In this document: piece by piece, positions 12,699 to 24,442 of the stretch | Position numbering within the stretch: position 1 is the first letter of the stretch | Layout of the letters: each line of letters begins with the position of its first letter | Assembly: GCF_002127325.2 (NCBI RefSeq) | Contig: NC_035435.2 | Location: forward strand, 115,431,671-115,495,670 | Source of the DNA: Helianthus annuus | Lineage: Eukaryota; Streptophyta; Magnoliopsida; Asterales; Asteraceae | Direction of reading: 5' to 3' | DNA length: 64,000 nt | Made by a program: the position numbers and the translations under genes | The notes under the pieces: model-generated | What the model was told of the DNA's origin: nothing | The model's input: the letters and a program-made list of their open reading frames with translations, nothing else | Database searches by the model: none

Positions 12699-13820
12699 TC
12701 AAGCAGTTGGATATGAAGCCATCATAGCAATTCCACATAACCCTTCTTTAGCTTCAACATCTCTCTGCATCCTAATGTATCCTTCTTCACCCCAAACCGT
12801 GCCCCATGAGTTCTTCACGAGCCAGTACTTGATGCCATCATCGCTAATTCCATACCCAACAGCTGTAACCCCATGGTCCAGTTCAGTACCACAAGTTCCA
12901 TTGAAAACACCACTCGAGTAAAACTGGAAGTCAGCCTCCCCCGCGTCAATGGCAACAGAGACAGGCTGCATAGCCACAGCCTTCAACAGTGCCGCCTCGC
13001 TGTTGGCAGGTACATCCTCATGTCCCGTGATCTTGGCTGCAGCAACACCTTCTTTCTTTGCATTGCAAGTTCCATCCGCTGCTTCGTAAGGATATGCAGC
13101 CTCCGTGTTTATCCCTTTGTTTTTTACTATAAAATCAAACCCATCATCCATGTATCCGCCTTCACACCCTTGGTCTTCACCACTCCTGTCACAGTCCACA
13201 AGTTCTTGCTCAGAGAGTGAAATCAGTTTTCCCGTGGTGATTCCTGTGATTCCTTCGGTAGCAGCGATTGTCGAAAATGCCCAACAGCTTCCTATTGATT
13301 TTTAAACAAAGAAATTTTTAAAAACGATATAAACGATAACTAAAGGAAGTGTTTCTTATTTGGAATTTATGACGGGCTTACCACATTGACCTTGATCCTT
13401 GATTGGGGTAACGGCGCCTTTCTTCCTCCAGTCAATGCTAGACGGAACCGCAATCACATTTTCATACCTGAATGGCGTGGTTTGACCCGATCTTGGTGTG
13501 GATGGGAGCTTGAATCCGTTACGAGTTGCTTTAAACTCTTGATTTGTTTGGTCTGCAAAAGCATTGACACTGAGCTTGTAAGCGCGGTTGCCAACATTGT
13601 TGAAAGCTTCTATGTAGGCCACGTTGTTCTTGAATATCTTGAAACGTGTTTCTTTCTCCAAATCGTCTTTATACACACGCCCGTAGCGTTCCATCCATTG
13701 TTCGTGCCTTTGTATCATATTCTCTTCGTTTAGAGTTCGAGAAGTGACCTCGCATGCCCACATCCCAAAAACAAGCAGTGCTGCTAGGATGATTAATGTA
13801 TTGTACGACAAATGACCCAT
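12699..13820 (-). CDS. Papain-like cysteine endopeptidase, SAG12 type (C1A)
   Basis: The gene has two exons, 13820-13382 and 13291-12699, with a 90-bp GT-AG intron that splits the Gly codon just before the active-site Ser-Cys. The product is 343 residues, close to SAG12 (about 346). A signal peptide covers residues 1 to about 24. The I29 pro-domain has an ERFNIN-type helix (about 40-95), and mature-enzyme sequence begins near residue 125 ([20 protein letters not shown]). Catalytic residues are Gln143, Cys149 (GSCWAF), His286 ([11 protein letters not shown]) and Asn307 (VKNSWG). All are present, so the enzyme is predicted active. Relatives are vacuolar proteases of senescence and programmed cell death. 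A TATA box lies upstream. Flanks are transposon-rich, but the frame is intact. Confidence 0.94.
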
Positions 13821-13892
13821 GACGTTATAAAGGATTAAGAATGTTGATAAGTTACTAGATGTTGAGGTGCTCTCTAAGCTAGGAATCTGGTC

Positions 13893-13901
13893 TATATATA
13901 G
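13893..13901 (-). promoter_or_regulatory. TATA box of the cysteine protease gene
   Basis: On the minus strand CTATATATAGACC lies about 75 bp upstream of the ATG at 13820. The spacing suits a short 5' UTR. No other element was identified. Confidence 0.6.
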
Positions 13902-14159
13902 AGTATGCAGTTAGATGTAGAAATGTATTTAAGGTTTGATTAAAAAAGTAACTGGCTACGTGATTGGCATGGCAAGGCAAAGTCTAATGACATGCTACGT
14001 TTCTGCCGAAAAGAAAAAAAACTTGAACCATAATTTGTTTTTTATTCCTTTTTGTTATGATCATAAAGTTTCTTTAATGTTCATATGATGACCACCACTC
14101 TTTGATTGCAACAAGTTATTAAATTAATTATTTTTTCAAACATACATGCATTAATTTAA

Positions 14160-14195
14160 CTAGTGTTTTTCAATGACGCGCGTTGCGCGAAAGGC
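14160..14195 (-). mobile_element. Helitron-like 3' terminus
   Basis: On the minus strand a hairpin (CGCGC-AAC-GCGCG) is followed about 12 nt later by CTAG and T. This is a classic Helitron 3' end inserted at an A/T dinucleotide. The 5' end was not located; the element should lie to the right. Confidence 0.6.
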
Positions 14196-14469
14196 ATTGG
14201 TGTTTTCGATCGTGGGGTATGGTGGGGCGGGGGTTTGGGGCATAGGTTGACATGTGGACTTCGAGCCCACCCGCTGGTGAGTGACGTGTTGGGTCGGTAT
14301 GGCGGGGCGTGGCTAGCCCGCGTGGGTTGGCCAGTTTTATAAAAATTAAAAAAAAACCAAAAATTAAAAAAATACACACAGAATTAAAAAAAAAAGTCTA
14401 AAATTATTATTAAAAGTTCCTAAAAATTACAAAATTCTAAAACAAAAGATTACAAAATAAAAAAAAAGC

Positions 14470-14748
14470 CTAAAGTGTTAGGTAGATTTCGAACATGGCA
14501 AGCTTGTCAAACGGCTTCCGCTCCTTGCCCAGGAACTCGATGTTGGCCACCGCCACCCGGTCTTCGTGACTTATATCACCGTCTGGGACGCTATCGTAGT
14601 AGGCTTTAAAACGGTCGAGCTTCGGTCGTAGCTCGCGCCACTTGTGTTGGCACGCGTTTAAATTGTGCTGGTCGTTCCCCACGTTGTGCCAGTAGCTAGC
14701 GAAAGCTTCCGGCCAGTAACGGGTCTCACCGGGTTGGCGGCCCTTCAT
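14470..14748 (-). pseudogene. NAM-associated / Myb-SANT-like domain fragment
   Basis: A 92-codon open frame contains YWHNVGNDQHNLNACQHKWR followed by a helix and a Phe-rich C-terminus (LAMFEIYLTL). The pattern, Trp/Lys-Trp helices then an acidic helix ending in a short aromatic segment, resembles plant transposon-related SANT/NAM-C proteins often annotated 'glutathione S-transferase T3-like'. It is too short for a full gene and lies between a Helitron end and a tandem duplication. It is probably a captured fragment or a Harbinger ORF1 remnant. Family assignment is tentative. Confidence 0.4.
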
Positions 14749-14875
14749 CGCGTTGTGCCGGTATCAAGTGTGGGTAACGGGTTCAGGTAGGTGGAGTGAA
14801 GGGTTGGGGTAGCGATGTGGACAGACAATGGGGTTGGGGGGGGTTTTATAGTGACTTGGGTGAACCGTTTGGCTT

Positions 14876-15483
14876 GGCCAAACGGTTATTTTTTAAAATT
14901 TAAACCTAGCCGCTATGGCCTAACCAACCCAGCCAATGAGAGCCAGCCACGGAGGATCGCTAGGCATGCCCAACACCCGGGCTGAAACTCTCATCCAAGG
15001 GGTCACGCCGAAACCCAAGCCCACCCAAGGTGGTGACTTGGGCATTTGTACCCAACCAATGCCCCAACCCTCGCCCCATACCCCATAGTCTAATAAATGA
15101 ATATAAAGTATTATATGATAAAATGAAAACACTGGCCATTTGTACCCTACCCATGACCCAACCCTCGCCCCGTACCCCATAGTCAAGCCAAACGGTTATT
15201 TTTTAAAATTTAAACCTAGCCGCTATGGCCTAGCCAACCTAGCCAATGAGAGCCGGCCACGGAGGACCGCTAGGCATGCCCAACACCCGGGCTGAAACTC
15301 CCGTCCAATGGGCCACGCCGAAACCCAAGCCCGTCCAAGGTGGTGACTTGGGCATTTGTACCCAACCTATGCCCCAACCCTCGCCCCATAGTCTAATAAA
15401 TGAATATAAAGTATTATATGATAAAATCAAAACACTGGCCATTTGTACCCAACCCGTGCCCCAACCCTCGCCCCGTACCCCAT
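14876..15483. repeat. Tandem duplication of a ~305-bp unit
   Basis: Unit A (about 14876-15181) and unit B (about 15183-15483) share long identical blocks starting at CCAAACGGTTATTTTTTAAA. Inside each unit the segment with GCCCCAACCCTCGCCCC and an AATGAATATAAAGTATTATA tail occurs twice, so it is a repeat within a repeat. Differences are scattered substitutions and a small deletion. Confidence 0.85.
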
Positions 15484-16260
15484 AATATAATAAATGAATA
15501 TAAAGTATTATATGATAAAATCAAAACACTATTCATTCCGTTTTGATTTTATCATATATAGATGTTCATGGATTTTTATTTGACTAAAATATGTTGATAA
15601 GAAAGATGAGAAATTATGTTAGGTTTTTATGATATAAACCCTTACAAAAATTTACATATTTCTTCTCTGAGGGTTTTTTTATCAAACACTTACGAGGAAT
15701 TTTTATTTATTATATTAACTAAATATATTTTTTAGTTTTAATTATGATTTGTTAATGTATCAAACTAGTAAATTGCCCCACACATTACTGCGTTGAAAGA
15801 AATTACATCAAAACGTAGATCAACTGAAAATGTACATAAAAATAAGCACGAAAACATATTATATTTGACCCAACTCATTTTTGAATTTTTTTAAGTCAAA
15901 ACTTAGATCAACCGAAAACATAAATAATAATAAGCATAAGATCATATTATATTTGACCCGACTCATTTACAGGAAAAAATTATGTTGATAAGTAAATCAG
16001 CTTGAATTTATACCTACATGTATATAAAAAACACGTAGAACTCGATTACAAAGTCTTTAGAACGTTAAGGGGTTGTAAGTGTTAATGCTAAAACTGAGGG
16101 ATAAAAGTATAAAAGAATACAAAAACTCAAAAAAAGAAAAAAAAGGTAGAATAAAAAAAAAACCCTTAAATCACCGTTCACACCAAGTTGGTAATATATA
16201 TAATATTAAAAAAGACCAACAAAAGTAAGTTAAAAAAAGGTCTCAAATCACTATTCACAC
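15484..16260. other. AT-rich non-coding sequence with a decayed Helitron-like end
   Basis: ACTAG at 15764-15768, followed by a weak GC-rich segment, looks like an eroded minus-strand Helitron end. Two diverged copies (about 15795-15885 and 15895-15970) of a segment containing ATATTATATTTGACCC follow. No gene was seen. Confidence 0.4.
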
Positions 16261-16281
16261 AAAATTGGTAATTGTAATATA

Positions 16282-16892
16282 CTAGTGGGACTCCCCGCGC
16301 TACGTGGCGGCAAACTCATTTTTCCTCGTGGTACCCGGCGTGACTTTGGTCATTATCAGCCTGACTCATCATAAATCATAAAAGCAAAGATCGATAAAAG
16401 TGAATATCAATAACGGTTCCGATAACACCAACTAAAGAAAGGGAAAAAAGGTTTTTACCCTCGCGCTACGCGTCGAGAGTTTGATTGTTTTTCCTCATGC
16501 TACGTGGCGTGACTTTGGTCGTTATCGGCTCAATTCATCTGAAACCATAAAAGAGAATATCGATACCAGGTTTTTCCTTCGCGCTACACGACAGGAGTAT
16601 GATCGGTTTTCCATGTTGTTACACGACGTGACTTTGGTCGTTATTGGCTCGACTCATGGGAAAACCATAAAAGCAAATATCGATAAAAGTGAATATTGAT
16701 ATCGGTAACGGTTTCGATAATACTAATTAAAAAATAGGTTTTCCCACCGCATACGGTGGGAGTTTGATCATTTCCCATGTGCTAGGCAGCGTGACTGTGG
16801 TCCTTATATGCTCTACTAATTAAAACCATAAAAACGAAAATCAATAAAAACAAATATCAATACCGGTTTTAATGATATCAATAAAAAAACAA
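16282..16892 (-). mobile_element. Helitron-like end with the terminal region repeated four times
   Basis: CTAG at 16282-16285 followed by CCCCGCGCTACGTGGCGG reads, on the minus strand, as an imperfect hairpin and then CTAGT. The hairpin-proximal segment recurs in four diverged blocks (about 16290-16457, 16458-16577, 16578-16743 and 16744-16892). Each has a GC-rich start, GTGACTTTGGTC and an AAAACCATAAAAG-like segment. There is no coding content. Confidence 0.55.
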
Positions 16893-17021
16893 AAACCACT
16901 GAATTGATAAACTATAAAAACAAAAATATGTCCACTAAAGTAAAGAAACCATTAAAAAACCACTATTCTACTAGGTTAGTTGTTCTTAGTTATTATACTT
17001 AGCATTTTTTATCAAGGGTAT

Positions 17022-17043
17022 ATATATATATACACACACACAC
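17022..17043. repeat. TA/CA microsatellite
   Basis: A short (TA)n run is followed by (CA)n. Nothing else was seen. Confidence 0.85.
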
Positions 17044-17097
17044 ATTTATATAATTTGATATTTTTGGGATGTTACACGTTGTTTGGTCGGTATCGGT

Positions 17098-17668
17098 TAG
17101 GGCTGTAAACGAGCCGAGTCGAGCCGAGCTAGACCTAGATCGAGCTCGGCTCGAACTCGATTCGAGCTGGCTCGGCTCGAGCTCAAATTTCAAATCGAGC
17201 TGAGATTTGAGGCTCGAGCTCGACTCGATTAGAATTCGAGCTAGCTCGGCTCGGCTCGATCTAGCTCGAACTAACAAAAAACCGCAAAATTTACTACTTA
17301 AAAATGAATTTTTTCATAGACTAAGGGCCATAATTGTCATTTAATTTAACCATATGGCTAAATATGCAAGTATAAATAGTTAATTCACTTTGTACATTCT
17401 CTTTACCTTCTTTTATAGGGGAAATACTCCCTTAGTTTTTGTTTTCTAAGCGATGTGAGACAAAAAAATGAAGGATGTAAACCTTATCGAGCCAGCTCAC
17501 GAGCTCACGAGCCGAGCCAGACCAAGCTCGAGCTCGGCTCGTTTACAAATCGAGCCGAGCTGGCTCGTTAACAACCGAGCCAATTTCGAGCCGAGCTTTC
17601 TTCGAGCCTTTTTCGAGCGAGTTTCGAGCGAGCTGCGAGCCACGAGTTTTTTGAACACCCCTATTATC
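17098..17668. mobile_element. hAT-MITE-like element rich in GAGCTCGGCTCGAG
   Basis: The left end reads TTAGGGCTGTAAACGAGCCG and the right end carries the roughly inverse ACGAGTTTTTTGAACACCCC. Between them are dozens of overlapping inverted GAGC/CTCG/GGCTCG words in two blocks (17098-17278 and 17490-17650) flanking an AT-rich core. Open frames here are compositional artefacts. The terminal words resemble non-autonomous hAT elements; target duplications are not clear. Confidence 0.5.
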
Positions 17669-17805
17669 GGTCAGTTACGATACAGTATCATACAAAAACT
17701 CGATATCGCTTACGATACCCAAAAATACTTTATTGCAAATATTACTTTGTGTTTTATGAATTTTATATCGCCACGTCGAGAATTCTATAAAAACTAATAT
17801 GATAC

Positions 17806-18040
17806 CGTTACGATGTTGTTTGGTCGATATATGTTCAGTTTGTGATGATAAACAAATCAAATATATATGACCCGCTCGAATACCAATGTTGTTTGGTCGG
17901 TATATGTTCGGTTTGTGATGATAAATAAAATAAACTAGATATGACACGTTGGAAAATATTGATGTTTTTTGATCGGTATATGTTCGGTTGTGATGATAAG
18001 AAAATCAAATATATATGACCCGTCCGAGTAGAACTTTTAT
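17806..18040. repeat. ~72-bp tandem repeat, three copies
   Basis: The unit contains GATGTTGTTTGGTCGGTATA, GTTCGGTTTGTGATGATAA and AATATATATGACCCG. Copies begin near 17812, 17887 and 17960, with moderate divergence. Confidence 0.8.
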
Positions 18041-18227
18041 CGAATCGTAAATAATAAGAGGCATATGATGATGTTAATAATAAAAAGCTATGCTGATATT
18101 ATACGGTACCGAAACCGATGTTGTTCAGACAGTATCAGTAATATTTAAAAAAACCATTAATAGTTAAATTTAAAGAAATATGTTTAAGATTAAAAGTAAT
18201 ATGACAATAATAATCTATTATAATACT

Positions 18228-18881
18228 TGAAGGGGTATGGTCCCAGATCTTGCGTCAAGCACGACCGCCAGTGACCATTACCCTTATCAAAAACCCCCAC
18301 CAGCAAGAACTTATCTGTGTCCGTGCGGGCACGCGCGAACACAGCTGTCGAATCCAATCTGTCAAGTGATAGGAATATAAAGATAGGCATAAGCGATGCG
18401 GCCTGGCACCGCATCCTATGAATATCTCCTTACCTTGTGTATGAAAACGGGTGTACGCATAGCGATGCAGCCTAGCACCGCATCCTATGAACATTTTCGT
18501 CATGACAAGGAATCTGGACAATAGCAACAGTCAAACTAAGCGGCGATGCGGCCTAGCACCGCATCCCACAGTCTTTGCCAGAGTGGGAACGCGGAAACAA
18601 CAGCGGTTCACTCCTCGGCTATAAATACCCATCCCAAATCAGATTGCTTCTCAACTACTACTATCACGCACTTTGCTTCTCAAGCAGATTACTGATTCTC
18701 ACGCCGGAGAGTGGTAACAAGGAGCACCCCCACCCCTTCCTCCTTGTTACGAGTCACGGTGTGTTTTCCTTGTGCAGGAGACAGCCCAGCTGAAGGTCAA
18801 GCCACCGATCCTCTGAAAGAAGGGATTAACCCTACTTGACGAGACCAGTGAATTAACCTCTCTTGGTTAACCACTGTTTCA
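18228..18881 (+). repeat. 5' LTR of a Tat-type Ty3/gypsy element
   Basis: A putative LTR begins TGAAGGGGTATGG and ends ...GTTTCA just before CCATTGGCGCCCACC, the primer-binding-site style of Tat/Retand elements. The TATA box TATAAATA is at 18620-18627. Three hairpin repeats (GATGCGG...CCGCATC) lie upstream of it. The 5' boundary is approximate because the 3' LTR is not in the window. Confidence 0.55.
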
Positions 18882-18940
18882 CCATTGGCGCCCACCACTA
18901 CTCTTAACACTTTTTACGCATCTCTTTCTTTCTGGAGATC

Positions 18941-21900
18941 ATGTCTGATCGTCCAAACAATGCTACCGGGGATAACCTAAACCCCGCAAACCTAGGGCCT
19001 ACGGGGACTGCTCCCCCAGCCCAAAATATTGGCCACATAGGCACATCCGCAGCAGGGGGCACTCCCCCCGCGGTCACACCAGATCTGTCATAGTATGCTT
19101 CTGTGATACCCCCAGGATGGACCTTCATGCTTGGTATTTACAACAACAAACTATGCTGGCCGCAGCATATAATAAAGCTTGCACTGATGCGCAAATTCCT
19201 GGCGGTCCCACACCTGCACCATATACACCTGCGGGTCGTATCTTGCAATACGACAGCAGGATCTCCACACACCCAGCCTCTCGCAGTAGGCACGAAGACC
19301 GTGGTTCCTCTTACTGCGAGGTCCGCACACTTGATGAGGAAGATTCCTCATATGGGTCCCGCCGCAGGGGCCCCAAACAGAGCCGCCTAGGCCCTCATGG
19401 CGAAACTAGGCGACAGTCTACAGCCCATCGCGGCTCCGGCATCCACAGCCGCCTGGGACCGCAATCCCACAACGAAGGGTATGGTCGTACCGACCCGGAC
19501 GACCATACATATTGCAGGGAATCCCACACAACCAACAGCAGACCAGAAGGACGCAATTATGTTCCTCCCACTGAACCCCGTACTACATACCTCCGCGCTG
19601 CAAAGCGCTACCAAAGCCAACCCTACAGGCCAAAATATGCGGCCAAAAACTCCAAGTTTGTACGGGAGATTGCCCATGCCGATGTCACCACGACTAAATT
19701 CCCACTAAACATTGGGAAATACAATGGTCCGTCCGACCCGGACGACCACATGAATATTTTTACCGGCGCAGGGTGCAACGGCAGGTGGGACGAGGCCACT
19801 TGGTGTCATTTTCCCCCCAGAACCTCACTGGTCTGGCGAGGGCTTAGTTCGATTCTTTACCAGTGGGATCACTGGCTTAATTTGTGGACTTGTAAGCAAA
19901 GTTCCTCGCACATTTCAGCCAGCAGCGACGTCACAAACGTGATTCTATGGACATCATGAACATCTGGCGCGGAGACAACGAATCTCTCGAGTCGTTTGTC
20001 ATCCGTTACAACAAAGAATGCCTGTAGATAGGCGGTGTTGCAGACGAAATGGCACACAACCATTTCATTCGGGCCATCAAGGATGAAGAAATGGTTATGA
20101 CCATCTCAGGCAAGTAAGGCTTGCCAAAGAAATGGGACGATGTCATGGCCGCGGTCAAGACATACGCCTAGACTTAGCGGTCTCTCAAGCCGCACGTTAC
20201 AAAGGCACAGCCCCAAGCGGAAGGCCAGTCCTCCCGCCAAGATCCCAAGCGCAACAACAAGCGCAACCGGGACACGTGGAATCGCGACAACGATTCCAAG
20301 CCATACGTCCCGCGTAGTCACCAGCCCGACGCACGGGCAACAATCAATGCCCAACGCGAAAACCGGGCATCAAAAAAGGAATCTCGGGACCGTAACTGGA
20401 CCGAGATTAACCAGTTGCCATGCGACGTCCTCCTTACGGACGCGCAATTCTTGCGACCAGCCCAACCGATGAAGTCCAAAAAGAATCAGGATCTCACACT
20501 TTACTGTGAGTATCACAAGGACTTGGGCCACACAACAAACAACTACATCAGTCTCCGACTGGAGATTGAGCGAGCCCTGAAAGAGGGGAAGTTGCAACAT
20601 TTGTTGCCAGCTACGCAAAAGCAAACTAAGCGCATCACCCGCCACAACGAGGGCACCTCCGCAGGTAAAAGGACCATGCATGTGGCTTCAACCCACAAGA
20701 TCAACGGAGGACGTGGAAAGCCGCGCAAGGCGGCAAGAAGACCGAACAATGACTGGAAAGACGAGCAAGCGTCTTCCCAAAAGTCCGAGGCGGCCCGCGC
20801 GACAGACACGTCGTCGTTATCACAGGCTACCTGGCTCACTACTGCACGGAGCGATTATTCATCGACCCGGTGTCACAGCCCCCGATCCCTTAGGAACGGG
20901 CGGCCGTGAGCCAGTTTCGGTGGTATCGTGTATGGTCTAATTTGGCAGCGGAATTTTTCTTCAGGACCGTAGTTAGGAAATATTTTATCAGAGTAAAACC
21001 ACCATATTTTCATAGTATTAAACACATGGGATAAAACCCAAGTTTGCAGTACACACATTTTCATAGGAATAAATCCTATTTTATTTAATAAAACATCTAT
21101 TTTATTTTAGGTAACTTTATAGCCACTTTTCCAAGCCTTTAGTGCTCTCCAGCTGGCTTTTATTGGCTTCACACTAAGTTACCTGAAACACGTGTTTAAA
21201 ACATTTTATCAGCAGGAAATACTGGTGAGTGAATCCCAGTTTAATCAAGTTTAAATAAAACCAATTTGCAGTATTGAGGGCACATCCGCAATTACATTTG
21301 TATCCAAGACATCACAATTAACATCAGTGGTACGGTCATACTCAACTTATGGGACGTTACCACGCCAGTAACCAATTTTGTATACAAAACCCCAACATAC
21401 CCACTATAATTGTATTCTTTACAAATACTCAATAACTGCTTTGTATATATTTAATTAAGTGAGGTTTTGTTAAAAACAGTAAACAAAAAGGTTTACAAAA
21501 AGTGAATCAACTCACAAAAATGAGTTCATAAAAAGAAGGATCAACTCACATTGCTATTATAGGGCTTTCCTTTGTGATTCCCTGGTTATAGTCTAATTAA
21601 ATAAACAATGCACACGCGTTAGTATAATAACCCATTTTAACATTAGTAATACCCTACCCGAGACGGTATTCCAACGACTACGTCGGGCAGAACCACGACA
21701 GCCGTTACGGAACCCTAGATCAATCGGGCAGAGTATCTAATACGTATCCAGGGGTTATGATACTTACAACGAGGCAGAGCTTCGCTAATTAGGGGGGTAT
21801 TATACCCGAGTATTACTTCTACTATTCAGAAATTCGAGTGAGAGAGAAAGATGTGAGCGAATTGAGACTGAAGCCCGAGCTCCCACTTTATAGGGCCTGA

Positions 21901-24442
21901 AATCAAATTCTACGCGGCCCGCGTAAGGTTTGGCTTGGGTCTACGCGGCCCGCCAGGGACTACGTGTCCCGCTATAGGCTTGCTGAGTCAGCCCTAGACC
22001 CCACACGCGTCGGACACGTGGCGTGCTCTGGTGCGGTCTGGCCTCCTTGCTGTCGCGGCCCGCGTAAGACCAAGGGGGTGGCTTACGCGCCCCGCGAGAG
22101 ACCCATAATTTTTGTTTTATTTGATTTTTATTAATATAAAAGGTATATGGGCTCGTTTATCGCATACAGGGTATATTTTAGGAAATGTAGGGTGTCAGGG
22201 GTGTTTTAGGAGGGTTACTATATTTCGGGTATCACTTCTGGGTTATTTAATATATAGTGCATTCACATTAAGTATAGTAACCCAATTTCACTTTATCCCT
22301 ACGTCACGAGACAGAACCCCAACGAATTTAGGCAGAGCCTTGACATACGTTACGGGGCCCTACGTCAGTCGGACAGGGTATCAGTGATCAGAGGTTACAA
22401 CACTTAAAATGGGGCAGGGCTTTATTATATACAAAAAATAAAATCCTAGAAAGAGAAAAATTGTCGAGAGACATAGCAGAAGGAAAAATGAGGAGTTTTA
22501 GAATGATACTTCCTTGTCTATTTATACAACATGTTGGACTTGAAACTCACGCTAACAAGAGCCACGTATGTTGGATTTCCTTATCTTAATGTACACGTAC
22601 AAATATCATAAGAATCCATTTTAGTTTTCAATATATTATTATATTATTATTATTTGTTCGTCCACGTCTACATGAAATGTTAGCTTATGTAGTAAAATTA
22701 AATTATTATTTTATTTAATATATATTATAATTAATTTAACTGCTTCATTCATTTGGCACTTATAATTTCTAAAATATGGCGTTTTACAAAATAATGAATA
22801 TGTCTTTAGAACAAGAATATTTTTGTCTTCATTTTGAACCAAGTTTCATTAAAAATGGAGTAAGTTCAAATATAATGTATTTTTGTAAATTAATTATTAA
22901 ACGGTTCCTATGCTTGCCCAAAAATACCTCATATTTCCATTGGTCAACTTACCCATGATGCATCCTTTTAATAACATAAGTTTTTATATATATTTTTATA
23001 AATAAGAATTTTGGGAATGTTACACCCGGGCAGTACATTTGACATCATATATGAGCAGTGCTTCAACCAGTTCGATCAAGAACACAAAGATAGGTTGCAG
23101 CCGGTAGATTACCCTTTGCCCGGATTCGCGTGGGAAACCGTATTCCCCTTGGGCCAAATCACTTTCCCCGTGCGCCTCATCAATGGAAGGCACACGCGAA
23201 TAGAGGAGGTAAACTTCATGGTTTTACCCCACACCTCCAAATACGACGTACTTCTCAGGAGGGAATCCCAGGGCGATTTCAACATGATTACATCCGTCCC
23301 CCACTCTGCCATCGGTTTCCCAACCGAGACCGGGGTTGTGATAATATACGCCCGCAGAGAAGTTATGACCACGGACGAGCTGTATCCGACCAAGATGGCG
23401 AGGCCAACTCCCAGCACCCAACTAGAGAAATGGGTTCTTAACGCAAGACACCCAAAACAAACGGTCACGTTGGGTCATGCCTTGTCCAACAACATCAGAG
23501 CGCGCCTGAAGCAGCTCCTCTTGAGGAATCATGATATTTTCGCATGGACAACCGCAGGCATGACAGGGGTTCCACGCGAAGTCGCTTAACATTTCTTGAA
23601 TACCTTACCAGGTATCAAGCCGGTGATCCAAGGCCAACACCACCTTAGATCCGCAAAGAATGAGGCGATGCATGAGCAGGTCAAAGAACTGCTCTCCGCA
23701 GGCATCCTGTGGGAAGTCAAATACCAGACTTGGTTATCCAACCCAGTCATGGTAGAAAAACCAAACAGGGGTTGGCGCATGTGCGTCGATTATAAAGATC
23801 TCAACTAAGCATGCCCCAAAGACTGTTACGCACTTCCCGAAATCGACGAAAAGGTCGATAACCTCGCCCCGTTTCGGTGGAAGTGCTTCCTCGATTGCTA
23901 CAAAGGCTATCACCAAGTACAAATGGCAATCAAAGATGAAGATAAAACGGTATTCCGCACACCTACCGGGAATTACTGTTATACAAAAATGCCGTTTGGG
24001 TTGCGCAACGCGGGCGCAACCTATCAAAAGTTGATGAACAACACTTTTGGTGCTCAAATCAGCATGGAAGAGGATACCATGCTCACCGATATTGAAAGAA
24101 CATTCCAGACTCTGCGTAGCGTCAACATGAAGCTCAATCCAGGGAAATGCTCGTTTGGAATGGAAGAAGGCAAATTCCTTGGATTCATCGTAACTAAAGA
24201 TGGATTCAAGGTGAACCCAGAAAAAGTTTAGGCAATCGAGCGCATGCCATCGCCTTCTACGATGAAAGAAATGCAACGACTAGCTGGCAGGCTAGCCGCA
24301 CTGAACAGATTCTTAGCCAATCATGCAGCTAAATCTTACCCTTTCATCAAAACTCTGCGGAACTGCTTAAAAAAGGAACAGTTCCAGTGGACCGCAGAGG
24401 CGGAAAACGCTTTCCGGGAGATGAAAGCGTGTCTGATCCAAC
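18941..24442 (+). pseudogene. Degenerate Tat-type Ty3/gypsy gag-pol, interrupted twice
   Basis: Gag starts at ATG 18941 and is broken by stops (19091, around 20026 and 20116) and frameshifts. Recognisable parts are the gag core (GPSDPDDHMNIFTG), the Tat zinc-finger-like segment (YCEYHKDLGHTTNNY, about 20505), the protease region (23030-23370) and the reverse transcriptase (23600-24442, with MPFGLRNAGATYQKLMNN and MKLNPGKCSFGMEEGKFLGF). Between NNTFGAQIS and MEEDTMLTDIERTF the YVDD catalytic box is missing, apparently through an in-frame deletion. A solo LTR splits the coding region at 20871-23024, and another LTR element truncates it at 24443. RNase H, integrase and the 3' LTR are absent. Confidence 0.85.
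20871..23024 (-). mobile_element. Solo LTR (2154 bp) inside the Tat element, TSD CCCGG
   Basis: The insert begins TGTCACAGCC and ends ATGTTACA. It is flanked by perfect 5-bp duplications CCCGG (20866-20870 and 23025-23029). Removing it would rejoin the Ile-Asp-Pro-Gly-Ser frame of the host element, which confirms the boundaries. Its ends are the reverse complement of TGTAAC...CTGTGACA, so its transcription sense is minus. A minus-strand TATA (TATAAAG, 21886-21892) and upstream CGCGGCCCGCG palindromes fit an LTR promoter. An internal segment is duplicated in diverged form (about 21650-21790 and 22295-22425). No coding sequence was seen. Confidence 0.88.
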
